Part shown: in pieces, positions 1 to 13,200 of the stretch
Layout: every line of letters begins with the position of its first letter
Numbering within the stretch: position 1 is the first letter of the stretch
NCBI RefSeq assembly: GCF_036588685.1
Contig: NC_086380.1
Location: forward strand, 31,762,474-31,826,473
Direction of reading: 5' to 3'
Length of the DNA stretch: 64,000 bases
DNA from: Mytilus trossulus
Taxonomy: Eukaryota > Mollusca > Bivalvia > Mytilida > Mytilidae
The notes under the pieces: model-generated
Told to the model about the DNA's origin: nothing
The model's database searches: none
Seen by the model: the letters and a program-made list of their open reading frames with translations, nothing else
Made by a program: the position numbers and the translations under genes

Positions 1-365
1 CCGTTATTGACTCTGTAATTAATATGAGGGACATGAATTATTATTTACAATGGAGAGCTAGCAGAAATGGCAAATTTACCTGTGCGTAATGTTAGTAATC
101 TTTAAGGTTTTCAAATCTTATAATTACATTAATTTGTTGTTAAGCTAAATATTTTTGACATCCAAAATTATTTTTCATGAAAAATTAGTTAAACTCCCGA
201 TACATCACTTTGAATTCATCATGCTTTGCATTGCCAAAAGCCAATTTTGTCCGGTATAGAACCAGTCTAGGATTGACAAAGGGAATTAATTTGTTTAAAA
301 AGTGTGTAATTACAGAATCAAATTTGGTATTTGGCAAATGAACTATTGAATCCACTTTTTTGTAG

Positions 366-1292
366 GAGTTCCTAGTTTGACCGGTACTGCGACCTTGACC
401 GTCAGTGTAAACGACATCAATGATGAGTTTCCAAAAATCAAAGGCGTACCCTATGCTAAAATAATGGAAAATGCACCAATCAGTACTCTTGTAACAACTG
501 TGTTGGGTGAAGATCCTGATCTACCTAACAATGGGCCTCCTTTTGGATTTGATGGAATACCCTGCACTAGCCAAGATCAAGCACAGTGTAAATTTGATGT
601 CAACTTTATGGCAGGTAAGAAGGATAATGTCTGTTGAGAATTTTCAAAATTATGACCTTGAACTTGGATTTTTTTCTTTTAGTACAGTTTGTAGAAACAT
701 CTCCTTATGCATACATCACCAGATGCTAATGAAACTTTGTTCATTTTAAGATTTTGACATGAAGATGTGCAAATTTGTACTGCATTTGCCAACAAATGCC
801 AGAGTTATGCCCCCTTAACATGTAGACTGAATCAGTAATTGTCTATATTGTATAGCAACAAAAGAACACATAACATTTTATGTTTAAAACTCATATTAAT
901 CTGCATGGTTATTTTAAAACAAAATCTTCTTGGATTTGACCTTACTAGTGAAGCCAAAGGCTAATAGAGTATTTAATTAACTTTATATATCATGAGGATT
1001 AGAAGCATTTTTGTAATTTAAAACAAAATATCCTCAGTTTTTAATAACAATATATGTTTTCTCATACTAGCATTGGATGGTGGAAATGGAGGAGCTCAAA
1101 TCAAATCAAAAGAAGTCTTTGACAGAGAGGTTAAGAAGTTTTATTACCTACCCATTAAAATGTGGGATAAAAGAGGAGTTTCAAATGTACTGAGCCAGAC
1201 TGGTACCAATACACTTACTATTGAGATAGGGGACATTAACGACAACCCACATGGACCAGGAACTCAGAATATACATGTGTATAATTACAAAG
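366..1292 (+). CDS. Cadherin exons 1-2: last extracellular cadherin repeats
   Basis: Two exons (366-614 and 1071-1292) encode the end of one cadherin repeat and a further complete one. Calcium-binding linker motifs of the DxNDxxP type are visible as VNDINDEFP and [10 protein letters not shown], and there is a DRE motif ([10 protein letters not shown]) in the second repeat. Exon 1 starts with two bases that complete a glycine codon. The repeat ending in [10 protein letters not shown] directly before the non-EC region is typical of the last repeat of type III cadherins. Confidence 0.95.
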
Positions 1293-4200
1293 GTAAATGG
1301 CATTCACATAACATATGAAAGTATTTATGATATGTTTTTATTTTTTACTCCTGTGAATTCTCTTTTACTTTATTATATCATAATCATGTGAAATCATTTT
1401 CTTTCATATACTCGTTAGAATGACAGTGGCATTCCAGCCTTTTAAAAAGGGGGGTACCCAACCCAGGACAAACGGGAGGGTGTCCAAGTCCAACTATATG
1501 TCCCCATTCAAATGCATTGATCGGCCAAAAAAAAGGGGGTTAAACCCCCCCCCCCCCTGGATCTGACAATGAATGAATTTATCATCGTTTCATAAATTGT
1601 TGACATGACTTTTTTTTTATTCGTAATATTTAATATTTCTCTCCTGAATTTTTTATTTGGAGCTGTTTTGATAATTTGAAAATTTGCTCTTGCTGAATAA
1701 AAATTTGCCACCAATGAACTGAACTAAGTTTTCCTTGGAATTTATTAGATTTTGTTTATTGCTTTTCAAAGGGAAAATATATATATGTTTGGGTTATTGT
1801 CTTCTATAAACCTGTTATTGTACACATATTGTGATTATTCCATACTTATCTTTCAGGAATGTTTAGGAATATTGAGATTGGAGCTGTAAACTACGCTGAT
1901 TTAGATGACCATGACATTGACGATAAGACCTTTGTTGGCCCTGATAATTATCAGAAATTTTTCAGGTAAGCCATTTATATAATTTATATTTCATCAAAGC
2001 TTTTTACAGTTAATTTTACCATCAAATTGACTGCTATTTCATTTAGAAATTATGCCAGTTGGTTGGAAGGGACTTTGTAAATATTCCTTCAACATTTTAC
2101 ATTAAGTTTAAATTATTACATTTATATTTATACCAAACTTCTTCTAAACAAATTTAACAACGGTTCATGAAAAAAAACATTTTATGTCAGAGTCCAGTCC
2201 ATTCTTAAAAAGAGATTTTTCAGTGTGACAAAAATGTTTGTTTACGTTCTTCAAACAGACACATTAAAATGTTTGTTTACGTTCTTCAAACAGACACATT
2301 AAAATGTTTGTTTACGTTCTTCAAACAGACACATTAAAATGTTTGTTTACGTTCTTCAAACAGACACATTAAAATGTTTGTTTACGTTCTTCAAACAGAC
2401 ACATTAAAATGTTATAGGATTTAAAAGTATATTGTAAACAAACCTGTTTTGGCGAGCGTTTTATTTTTCGGTACTTTCACAAGGGGGAAAAGAACGCGAA
2501 TATAGATCGTCCCGAATAAGGAAATCTTTATTAATCTACATCAAGTAAATAAGAAAATTGTAAATTTTAAAAGCCGCGAAATGGACTAGAATTGCTAAAG
2601 TATCCACGAAAAATAAGTTGGTTTAAAGTATTGAATCTGATGTGTCCATGAACATTGATCGAATTAAAGTATTCAAGTCTGCAACAATATTTAAACCATT
2701 TTTACCTCAGAGGTCTGACAGGGCCTCGGATGTATTGCCATCGCCTGATTTTCCGCTAATTTGAATATATTTATTTCTTTTTAAGTGTTAACCGGGAGTC
2801 TGGGATGATAACTATGCTTCATAATGTACCAACTGGCAAATGGACATTTAATGTAGATGTGTCTGACAGAGTCGATAAGCTAACCACAAAATCCTCTGTT
2901 ACAGTAACGATCGAAGAAATGCCAGAGGAAGCACCATATAAATCAGGATCTGTTAGACTCTCAGGTTTGTTTATATGATATGCATTCAAAGATAGTTCTA
3001 TTTTGTAAATAAAAAAGTCTGCAGAATTGATTTATAAGATAAAAAGTATCATTAAGTTTTACTAGAGACGGTCAAATCCTAGATTGATGTCATGACATAT
3101 TAAAATAATTTTGTTCATCTATCTTTTAAATCAACTGTTAGAAAATTTGACTTCTTTCTATATTGGGATCAATCAAGAATCAAAATTTTATAGATTAGTA
3201 CTAAGAATTAACTTCATGGTATTTGAAGACTGGCTAATGTCAATTAACAAATATACATGCCCAAATTGAATTATTCTAAATTTAATAGTTTATTGGAGTA
3301 GGAAAACAGATATTTGTGAGGATAAAACCAAGGTTGCCAAATATTCATACCTTACTGTTATTTTGCGTCTAATGACATGACTTAAAAAATCTTCAAAAGC
3401 AACATTTTTTTATTCCACTTATATTTGATAAACGTCTTTTAAACAAATCCTTCTTTTGATCAGCATCTTTTGGAATTGAATTTTCTATAAATAACAGATA
3501 ATGAAATTTTCCTTTGATTTTTCATTTCCCTATCTTTAAACGCATAAAACTAGCATACCAAAACAAACTAAACATGACAGAAATATAAAGAATTTTTTTT
3601 CAACATTATTATAGGTACAACACCAGAAGAATTTATTACACCAGATAGTGAAGGGCTGTCACCTTACGATAAATTTAGAACACGTCTTGCTAATAGCCTT
3701 GGAGCAGAAAAAGAGAATGTACAGATGATCAGTGTTTTAAAGAAAGACGATTTCACAGATGTCAGGTTCTCTGCTCACGGCTCACCATATTACTCCAACA
3801 CCAAAATGAATGGAGCTGTACTTAAAAACAAAAACGGAGTAAGTTTTTTTGCATACAATGGGAGGCAACTCTCATTGTACCTAATTGATAACACCTTGTA
3901 AGGGATTGCTTCCCTTTGATACTTCATCCGGGTTTATATTACCATGTGGTTTTAAGCAAAAGAGCATGTTTCAACCACTTTTCATTATAATGTTATTGAA
4001 GTTAATTTTTATTATATAATTAAACACTATTAGTTTTCAATTAAGAGTAATATGAAACAATATAAAAAATATTGATTTATAGATACAATAAAAATAATTA
4101 TTAATTGATTGGTTGTTTGTTGCTTGGTAAAAAATAATTGAGGGATCTAGTTATATACATGTAAAATAGAGGGAATTCAAAAAGTTAATATGAGGCTGAT

Positions 4201-7200
4201 GTTACCTGTGAAAGGGGACGAAGTTAGAAAACCTTTAGAATACTTAAGTATGTCATGATGTTAACAGCAGATTTATATGTTTATAAACAATTATTGCAAT
4301 CCTGAGCATAATTTTAGAATAATTTGATTTTTAAAAAGGGGAAGTTCTAATGGTCAATTGAAACCATAAATAAAACAACAGACACATTATGGAGGGTCAA
4401 ATGAAGATCAAAGAAAAGGACAAGAAAAATACCTCACAAAAAGCACTGAAAGAGCTTCATAACGGCTAGCAGTTCCTGCTTCTGCTCCTGCTCCACTATT
4501 TTAGTCATAATTTAGCTAATGGCAACTAAATAATTCTATATTGATTTCAGTTAAATAAAAGTACAGGGCACCACATTTAGCACAGTGATAAGTTGAAAAT
4601 ATTTTGACTTTTTTCATTGCTTTTAAAGTTGTTTATATGTAGAGAATTACTGAAGTTTACCTTCATAATTTTATATTTACAGTTTGCCCAAGATGCAGGT
4701 GCTACCATTGAAATGATCAACATTGACGAATGTTTAAAGGAAACTTGTGAATCTGGCTGTTACAACTTCCTTAAAGTGACAGGCAAACCAAACTTGGTGA
4801 ACGTCAGGGGGAGCGCAATTGTTGGCGTGGAGACATTTGTTCAAGGGAAGTGTGGATGTCATGAACCAGTCAGTCAGACGGAGTGTGATCCTACATATTG
4901 TTATAATGGAGGAACATGCAAAAAAGATTATTGGAATGTTTTGAGGTATGTCGAGAGATGAAGATTTACTTACTTATTTACTTATGGGCTTTGCTCATTG
5001 TTGAAGGCTGTATGTTGACCTATAGTTGTTAATATCTGTGTCATTTTGGTCTTTTGTGGATAGTTGTATCATAGGCAATCATACCACATCTTCATTTTGA
5101 TATTATAAGGTTATGGCTATCAGACACCAGACACTAAATATGGCTTAGTGATAGCTCTACTACACATTTTTATCATATTTTACATTTTTAGGGGAAAATG
5201 ATTTAAAATATATGAATAAAATCATATGAGTGGTTAAATTTGACTGAGACAGGACTTATTGACTGACAAAGGTTTATACCCTTTCCAATCATTTACCAGG
5301 AGTATGGTTTTCAATGACCTTGAGTTCCTGTGAGGGTCAGAGTAAAACAAGTATATACATACTCCATTGTTTAACCTTTCAATGAGGGAAAACAGTCAGT
5401 TTCCTTTTCAGGTCACAGGGATCATGTGTTTTTAAGCTCAGGATTTTGGGATTGACTCTTTCGGGACTTCAGGATTTTGTGTTTTTACGCCCAGGATTTC
5501 ATTTTTGGATCTGGTGTATTTGAGCCCGGGATTTCTGGATCAGGACCCCTCCTACCTCCCCCCTTCAATGCATTGTGGTTTTTGTAGACAAATTGTTCCA
5601 GTAATGTAAAAGTGCTGTGTACAATTTAAGCAATACTAATTAAACGTGAATTAAACTGTTAACTGATGATAAATGACTAGGCTTGAAACAGTAACATTGT
5701 GTATTTCAGAATTTAAAAAAAGTGCACTGCAACTATATATATATATATATCAAGTAAAAAATACTATGCAAGAGAAATAATTAAGAATAAGTTTATTTTT
5801 TATAAAAACAATTTAATTTTTTCTTGTAGCTGTGAATGTTCAGCAGGATTTGATGGACCACGATGCCAGTCGACACGTCATGGTTTTGACGGAACTGGTT
5901 ATGCCTTGTACAAACCTTTAGAACAGTGTGAAAACTCTGAAACTAGTATAGAGTTCATTACTTCAAGTGATAATGGGCTACTTATGTATAATGGTCCCGT
6001 GTCAGATAATTTCCAACCTCAGGATTATATGTCCTTGGAATTGGCAGGGGGTTACCCAATTCTAAAAATAGACCAAGGATCAGGAGAACAGACACTGTCT
6101 ATAAATAGTCCCTCACTGAATGGAGGCAATAAACTCAGTGATGGTAAATGGCATCATATTAATATCAGGAGAAGAGGAAAGGTAAAAATCTTTTAATATA
6201 TTTCAGAATGGGACAATTAGTCAAAATATTTTGAAAACAAATTATGTAGAAAACCTCAAAGCCGTCTTAACATTTCTGTTTTATAAAAATTGTCCAATAT
6301 TAGCAACTGATTTATAAATGATCTACTGTGGATTCATTATTATTCATGGGATACAAATTTTCTAGGAATTTTTAGGTATTTGTAAACTTTGAAGTCAGAT
6401 GTGAAAAAAATACAAATTTTCTAAAGGTTCATGTATGTATTCAGACTTTGGCAGAACTACAAATTCAAATATACAGCAAAGAACAAGTTTCCTGAAGCTG
6501 TAAATATTAATATCCACATCAAATTCAGACATAACTACATTTGACAAAACCAGGAATTCAAATATCCACCAGAGAACAATTTCTTAAATAAACGAAAATA
6601 AATTATTCTACAGAAGTTAAGATTCAAAAACTGTATTTTACTCTCAATCAGTATCAGAAGGGTAAAGGTGTAAAAAATTATGAAACTTTAGAGGAGCTGT
6701 ATATTTCAAAAATGGTGCAAAATAAAAAAAATCTTGTCTATTTTTTTTTAGTTGATCACCTTGACTGTTGATTATTGTAAGGACATTGCACCGAATACTG
6801 ATGGCATTGTGGATGATAGATCTATATGTGAGGTGACTATGTCAACTCCTGGTGAAAATATGTTCCTGAATGTGAATGCACCATTACAGTTGGGTGGAAG
6901 ACAATCACAACCAAACCTACCAGCTGGAATTACAACTAACAAGTTCAATGGATGTGTTAGAAATTTACGACACAACAATGAAGTGAGTTTACTTTTTTGA
7001 GCCCTGATTCTTCTCTTCTTTTTTTATTTTTTTTTACCTCTCTCAAAACATACAAAAAATATGTAACAAAATTGATTAAAATGTTGTAAACATTGAACAT
7101 TACTTTGTTTATTGACTATTTTTTCAAATGGTCACTTTAAAATAAAACAAAATGTAGAATTCCAGAACCAGTCTTTGGGAAACATGATGTTTTCCAGATT

Positions 7201-10200
7201 TTTACCAGAATAAATGCAAACCTGCCAAATAATTATTGTGAAGGATTCACCCTTAACACATAGATTTTTTTTTATTGCCTTACCCTTAATATATTTACCC
7301 ATATTCATAATTTCTATATTGTTAACAATTGGTACCATATGTCAGCAGAAAAGCCCTCACAAATAGTAAGAAATATCTTTTTTCTTCTAGTTATATGACC
7401 TGTATACTGGTTCTGGTACCTACCCAGGAAGTTTTGATGGTTGTCCAAAGGAAGATGATGCCTGTCAAAAGAACAGTGTAAACCTACCCAAGAAATGTGG
7501 AGATAATGGTGACTGTCAGATTACTGATTTAGCCACTGGTACAACTATCTGTATATGTAATAGTGGATGGAGAGGGGATACTTGTGATATACGTAAGTAC
7601 TTTCACTCTTTATCTGGAAGATTAGTTTTCACAGAACAATGCTACACATATCAAAGTTATGCATCTCCAACATGGAATTGTTTTTGGAATTTTTTCATAA
7701 TTTTTCCAGTAAAATTTCTTAAATCGTATTTAAGATTGTGGAATTGAAAATTACTATTACATAAAAACTTCATAGAAAACTTGCATGAGGTTATGCACCT
7801 CTCTCCATGGTGTTAACATTGTTTTTTTTATTTTCCACATTTTACATTTCCCTGAATTTAAATGTTCATTCATTTCTCTGTTGTTTGAGAAACATATTGT
7901 GCAACCTCTCTATTTGTGTCAGTGATTCATTTTATAGGGTAAAAAAATCTTCATTATTTTGATCACAATGACAAATTTAATATTTCAGAATGGGAAGGCA
8001 AAAGTTAAAGTGCCCTCGTTTTTTCAAAAAAAAATTATCAACTTAAAATATATTTCATTTCTTCAAAATGAAAGACAGTTTATTTCATAACAAAATAGAT
8101 TATTTGATTTATTGCATGCACATTTTTTTTATCAGAAACCTCTATAAAAGATCTAAATGGAATTGGAAGTTATATGGACTGGACCTTAGAGTCAACCTTC
8201 CAGAGTTTGTTATCACACTGGGATACAGATGTCCATGTAATGTACAGAACAAGAGACACTGACGGAGTTATCTTCCATGTCTCTTCAACATCCACCAATG
8301 AATTTGTCAGGCTTGAGGTATGACCAATTGCGTCTCTTCTGAATGATTGTATACACATGGAATACATAATGTACAAGCATATGTCATGCTTTTTATAAAG
8401 TTGAAGAATGGAAAAAAATATTGAGATACTCAACCAATTTAGTTGATAGATAAAAGGCTATTTCTCCAGTGGCGGATCCAGAACTTTTTGGAAAGGGGGC
8501 AGGCTCCAGTTACGCTTCAGTGATTCCCTATATAATCAACCAAGTTTTCCACGAAAAGGGGGGGGGGGGCTCGGGCCTCCTAGGGACCCCCCTGGATCTG
8601 CCTATGTTCTCTTATCCCATGATCATATACTGTAAATACAGAAATTATTGCCTGCTTTTATTATTGTGAATTTTTTCATTTTAGATTCAAATGGAATTTT
8701 AAGTTTTGCAATTTGAGAAAAATCCTGTTTAATTCACATGAAATATTTCAAAATATGAGTCTTAATTATTGCGATAATAACCCTGTTGCATTTTTCGCAA
8801 AAGTATAAACATAGCAACAACTTTGAATTTACAGTACCTTATATTATTTGTCCACCATTATTGGCCAACACAGACGTTCCTGTATTATTTGGTGTCATAA
8901 AAAAAAATGTCTGACGAAACAATATTAATGGAGGAGGGATTCTTTTATAACATCAGCGGTTCAAGTATCAGGAAATCTCTGGTCAAGTGTCGCTGGAATG
9001 GTCTAGTGACAGGTGTCATATGATTTAGGTGTCACAACTTAATAAAATTGAGTATGGAAATGGGGAATGTGTCAAAGAGACAATAACCCGACCGTAGAAA
9101 AAACAACAGCAGAAGGTTACAAACAGATCTTTAATATAGTGAGAAATTCCCGCACCCAGAGGCGAAACTTGATACAGCAATATCTGACATTTGTGTTTTT
9201 TACATTATTTCAGATTGTAGGCAATCATCTGCAGGTGTTATATAATTTGGGCGATGGGAATCATGTAGTTAGTCTGGACAGAGTAATGGCAAGTGATGGA
9301 CAATGGCACAAAGTTCTCATTAAAAGGCGAGGAAAATTCTTAGCCCTGGCCATGGATAATGGAGAAGGCCCTCGATACTCAGAAACACAAGGGCCAGATT
9401 ATGGACATCATTTGATGCCTATAAAAAATGACCAGATTTACGCCGGAGCAGCCTTAACTTATACCCACAACACAATCACTGTTTCAAATGAAAAAGATCT
9501 TAACAGTAGTAAGTAGTTGCTATATTGTAGAATTGTTTATCATTAAAAGTCTTTTCACAGGGAAGAGGACTTTTTTTTTACAATTTTGTGAAGATGAAGA
9601 GAGGTTTTATAAATAATTGCAAACTAGACACAGCTGACTACATTCACATGGGTTGAAATTTCAATATTTCAGAAAACAAATCAAACGCTAACCACTTTGG
9701 ATACCATCAAATTTACTTGCTCAACAATATTCCTTTTTTTTCCTCATAAAAAAGTTTGGTTTGAAAATATATTTCATTATATTAAACTAAAAGTTGGTTG
9801 ACAAGAAAAAAATTCTAAAATATCCACTTTAAACAATTACAATTGTGTGAATTATTATGCATACAAAAGGAACCACAACCATAAATGACCCTGACCCTTG
9901 TCCAAAACTAAGAATTCATATCCTTCCCCCTCTCAGATATTTTAATGGAATAGTCCTTGGAGAAATTTGTTGATTATGCAAGGTTTAGTTTATACAGGTT
10001 TTATAGTTGTCGTTTGTTTATGTAATATATACATGTTTCTTGTTTTGTTTGTATAGATTAGACCTTTGGTTTTCCCGTTTGAATGGTTTTACACTAGTAA
10101 TTTTGGGGCCCTTTATAGCTTGTTGTTCGGTGTGAGCCAAGGCTCTGTGTTGAAGGCCGTACTTTAACCTATAATGGTTTACTTTTTAAATTGTTAGTTA

Positions 10201-13200
10201 GATGGAGAGTTGTCTTATTGGCACTCACACCACATCTTCCTATGTCTATTTATAGTAAATCTGATTATTTATTACAGCTTGTTTGAATGATATTAGATTG
10301 GCCAATAGCTGGTTCTGATTATTTATTACAGCTTGTTTAAATGATATTAGATTGGCCAATAGCTGGTTCTGATTATTTATTACAGCTTGTTTGAATGATA
10401 TTAGATTGGCCAATAGCTGGTTCTGATTATTTATTACAGCTTGTTTGAATGATATTAGATTGGCCAATAGCTGGTTCTGATTATTTATTACAGCTTGTTT
10501 GAATGATATTAGATTGGCCAATAGCTGGTTCTGATTATTTATTACAGCTTGTTTAAATGATATTAGATTGGCCAATAGCTGGTTCTGATTATTTATTACA
10601 GCTTGTTTAAATGATATTAGATTGGCCAATAGCTGGTTCTGATTATTTATTACAGCTTGTTTGAATGATATTAGATTGGCCAATAGCTGGTTCCCTATGA
10701 CAGCAGGGGAAAGTCAACAAAATGTCAACATTAAACTTGTAAATCAGCAGAAAGTTACTGATAACTGTGTAAGGAATGACTGTTTTCCCTCTGCATGCCA
10801 ACTTCCATTTGTCTGCCGTCCATTGTGGGAGAAATATGAATGTGTGTAAGTAAACATTACTCAAAACTTTTAAGGCAAACATTGGATTTGTTTAGGTTAA
10901 AGATAGTATCATTAACGTTTCAAAATTATTATATTAAGCCATTAGCTAGTTATTTTATGATACATAGACTGAAATTTGTATTTGTTTTTTAGGGATAGCA
11001 ATTTTCTTGGGTTCCGCACAAATCATATTTTCATAATGTCTGCATACTTTACAAGCTTATTGAAAATTAGTACCCCTGTAACATTTACTATTTGTTGTTT
11101 AAGACTGTGTGAGACTCAAATAAAATATTGTCTTGTCTTGTCTGTTTACCTGCATCCATGAAATCTACAAAAACTGGTACCAAATGAATAATAATGAATC
11201 CATGGTAGGTCCATTGTGTATGATGTATAGGTTTTAATGACCCTTAATCCTTTAATTGTAGCTGTCCTCTCCACTACATTAAACAAGGCAGTACCTGCAT
11301 GCCCTACGACTATTGTATGATTGACACCCCCTGCCACCCTGATGCTGAATGTGTCAATGACCCTAAAAACGAGTATGGATATGTTTGTAACTGTCACTCT
11401 GGATGGAACGGACGGACTTGTTACACTCTGATGATAGTTGATACAGATTCTGCTGGCGTTGGGGCTTGGATTGTGGCACCCATATTAGTTATTCTTTTGA
11501 TATGTAAGTATATACATAGAGATGTTTTAAGTTTATACAGGCTACATCAGGCAAATTTGAAAATCACGCAATTAAATCGCAGTGAAATGGGCTTGTTAGG
11601 GCTAAATGCAAATTAAGTATCAACAAAAAAAAAGTTGATTAACAGTATATTTAAGAATATAGTCATGTAGGAGAATTCATGTATTGTCATGAATTTATTA
11701 AAAAAAATCCTTTGATCTGATCTGATTTCTTTAGTTGGAACAAGTAAAAGAATGATCCAAATTAGCACATAACCTGGTTTCTTTTATATTTTGAAAAAAA
11801 AGAAAACAACACGCTAACAATTTTCATTCGTCTGAAGTGATAATCTAAACTAATCTTCATCAGGAACACCCAAAGCCTCCAAATATTTGCAAGTTATGGA
11901 TATTTAAGAAGTGAAACAATTGAAGCGCTATATAACCAAAATGAATTTAAAAAACACCAAAATTCACTTCATTTCGATTTTTTTCATTATTTTTTATTTT
12001 TTCATTATTTTGATTTATTTCATTATTACAGTGGTCATTGCTGCCCTTCTTTGGTGGAAGTGTAGGCAAACAGATGAGGGACTGATTGAGGATGACGAAA
12101 AGGAAGATTACGAAGTGAGGGAAAATGTGATGGATTATGATGAGGAAGGAGCAGGTAATTAATGACTGGTTTATTTAACTTATTAAGTCAGAAGAACATT
12201 GTACAAAACAAATTTTGATAAATAACTTAATTATGTCTTTTTGAAAGAGGGACAAAAGATACAAGAGGGGCTTTAACACTCATAAATCGAAAATAAACTG
12301 ACAACCCCATGACTATAAATAAAAAGACAACTAGATAAACAATAGAACACAAAACACAACATAGAATAATAAAACTGGGGGTTGAGTTGAGATGCTCTTG
12401 AAAGGTAAGCAGATCCTGCTCCACATGTGGCACCCGTCCTTGTGCTCATGTGAGAACAAACCCAGTACTAAGTCTCTATTCAGTAGGTCACATTTGTGAA
12501 AGTGGAACAGGATTGTAATTGAGACAGAAGGGACATATTAGCTATCCTCTGTAAAAAGGATATTCCATAACGGTCAACCAACTTGTGATGGCCTCAGTAA
12601 AATTTAACGAACGGATAAATTGAACATCACCATTTTGAACTCTTGGTTTAAAAGGTTCCTAGTTAGCAGCAATCCTTTATAAAGGAAATCATGATATAAA
12701 ATACAACCCTGGTAATATCATACTTTTAATATAGTTATACAAAAAATGTTGCTGAATTTGACCTTGAGACATTTTTATTATATTTTTACAGGTGAAGATG
12801 ATTATGAAGGTCATATACAAGGAATGGGCAGATTACCAGATCATTCTCATTTTGATAAGCCTGTCAATGTTAATCATCTAGGCAAAAGTGGTAAGTGTAA
12901 CAAATAGTCAAACTTGCCTTAACAGTCAACATTTACTCAGTATGATACTACCCTAAAAGATAAAAAAAAATAAGATAGTGACAAAAATCTTTTTTTAATT
13001 TATTTTTTTATGTGCAGATTTAAGCACTATTGTAAATGGGTTTATCCTTATACAAACAGGACCACTAACTCTGTAAAAAGAAGGTTTTTTTATAAAAGAT
13101 TAAAAAAAAAAAAAAACTATTCCTAAAACAGCAGCAATAGTCATTTTTTCTGACACAAGCAATTGGTCTTAGTGCTTTGTGATATTCTGCAATAATATAG

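Noticed and set aside
1..85. Open frame at the window start ending in a GT, as an upstream cadherin exon
   Set aside because: Its phase does not match exon 366-614, and joining at the nearest alternative donor gives a stop codon. The residues do not resemble a cadherin repeat.
2231..2405. CRISPR-like array
   Set aside because: Units are contiguous without spacers, in an intron of an animal gene.
4617..4682. Possible start codon and hydrophobic leader before cadherin exon 6
   Set aside because: The stretch is intron 5; the acceptor at 4681-4682 and the phase join fit the cadherin chain.
9067..9213. N-terminal part of the open frame over cadherin exon 11
   Set aside because: It is translated dispersed repeat (family B); the exon starts at 9214.
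10246..10683. 145-codon minus-strand frame made of an 18-residue repeat
   Set aside because: It is only the reverse strand of the 54-bp array; the period is a multiple of three, so any open frame repeats. No splice or start context.
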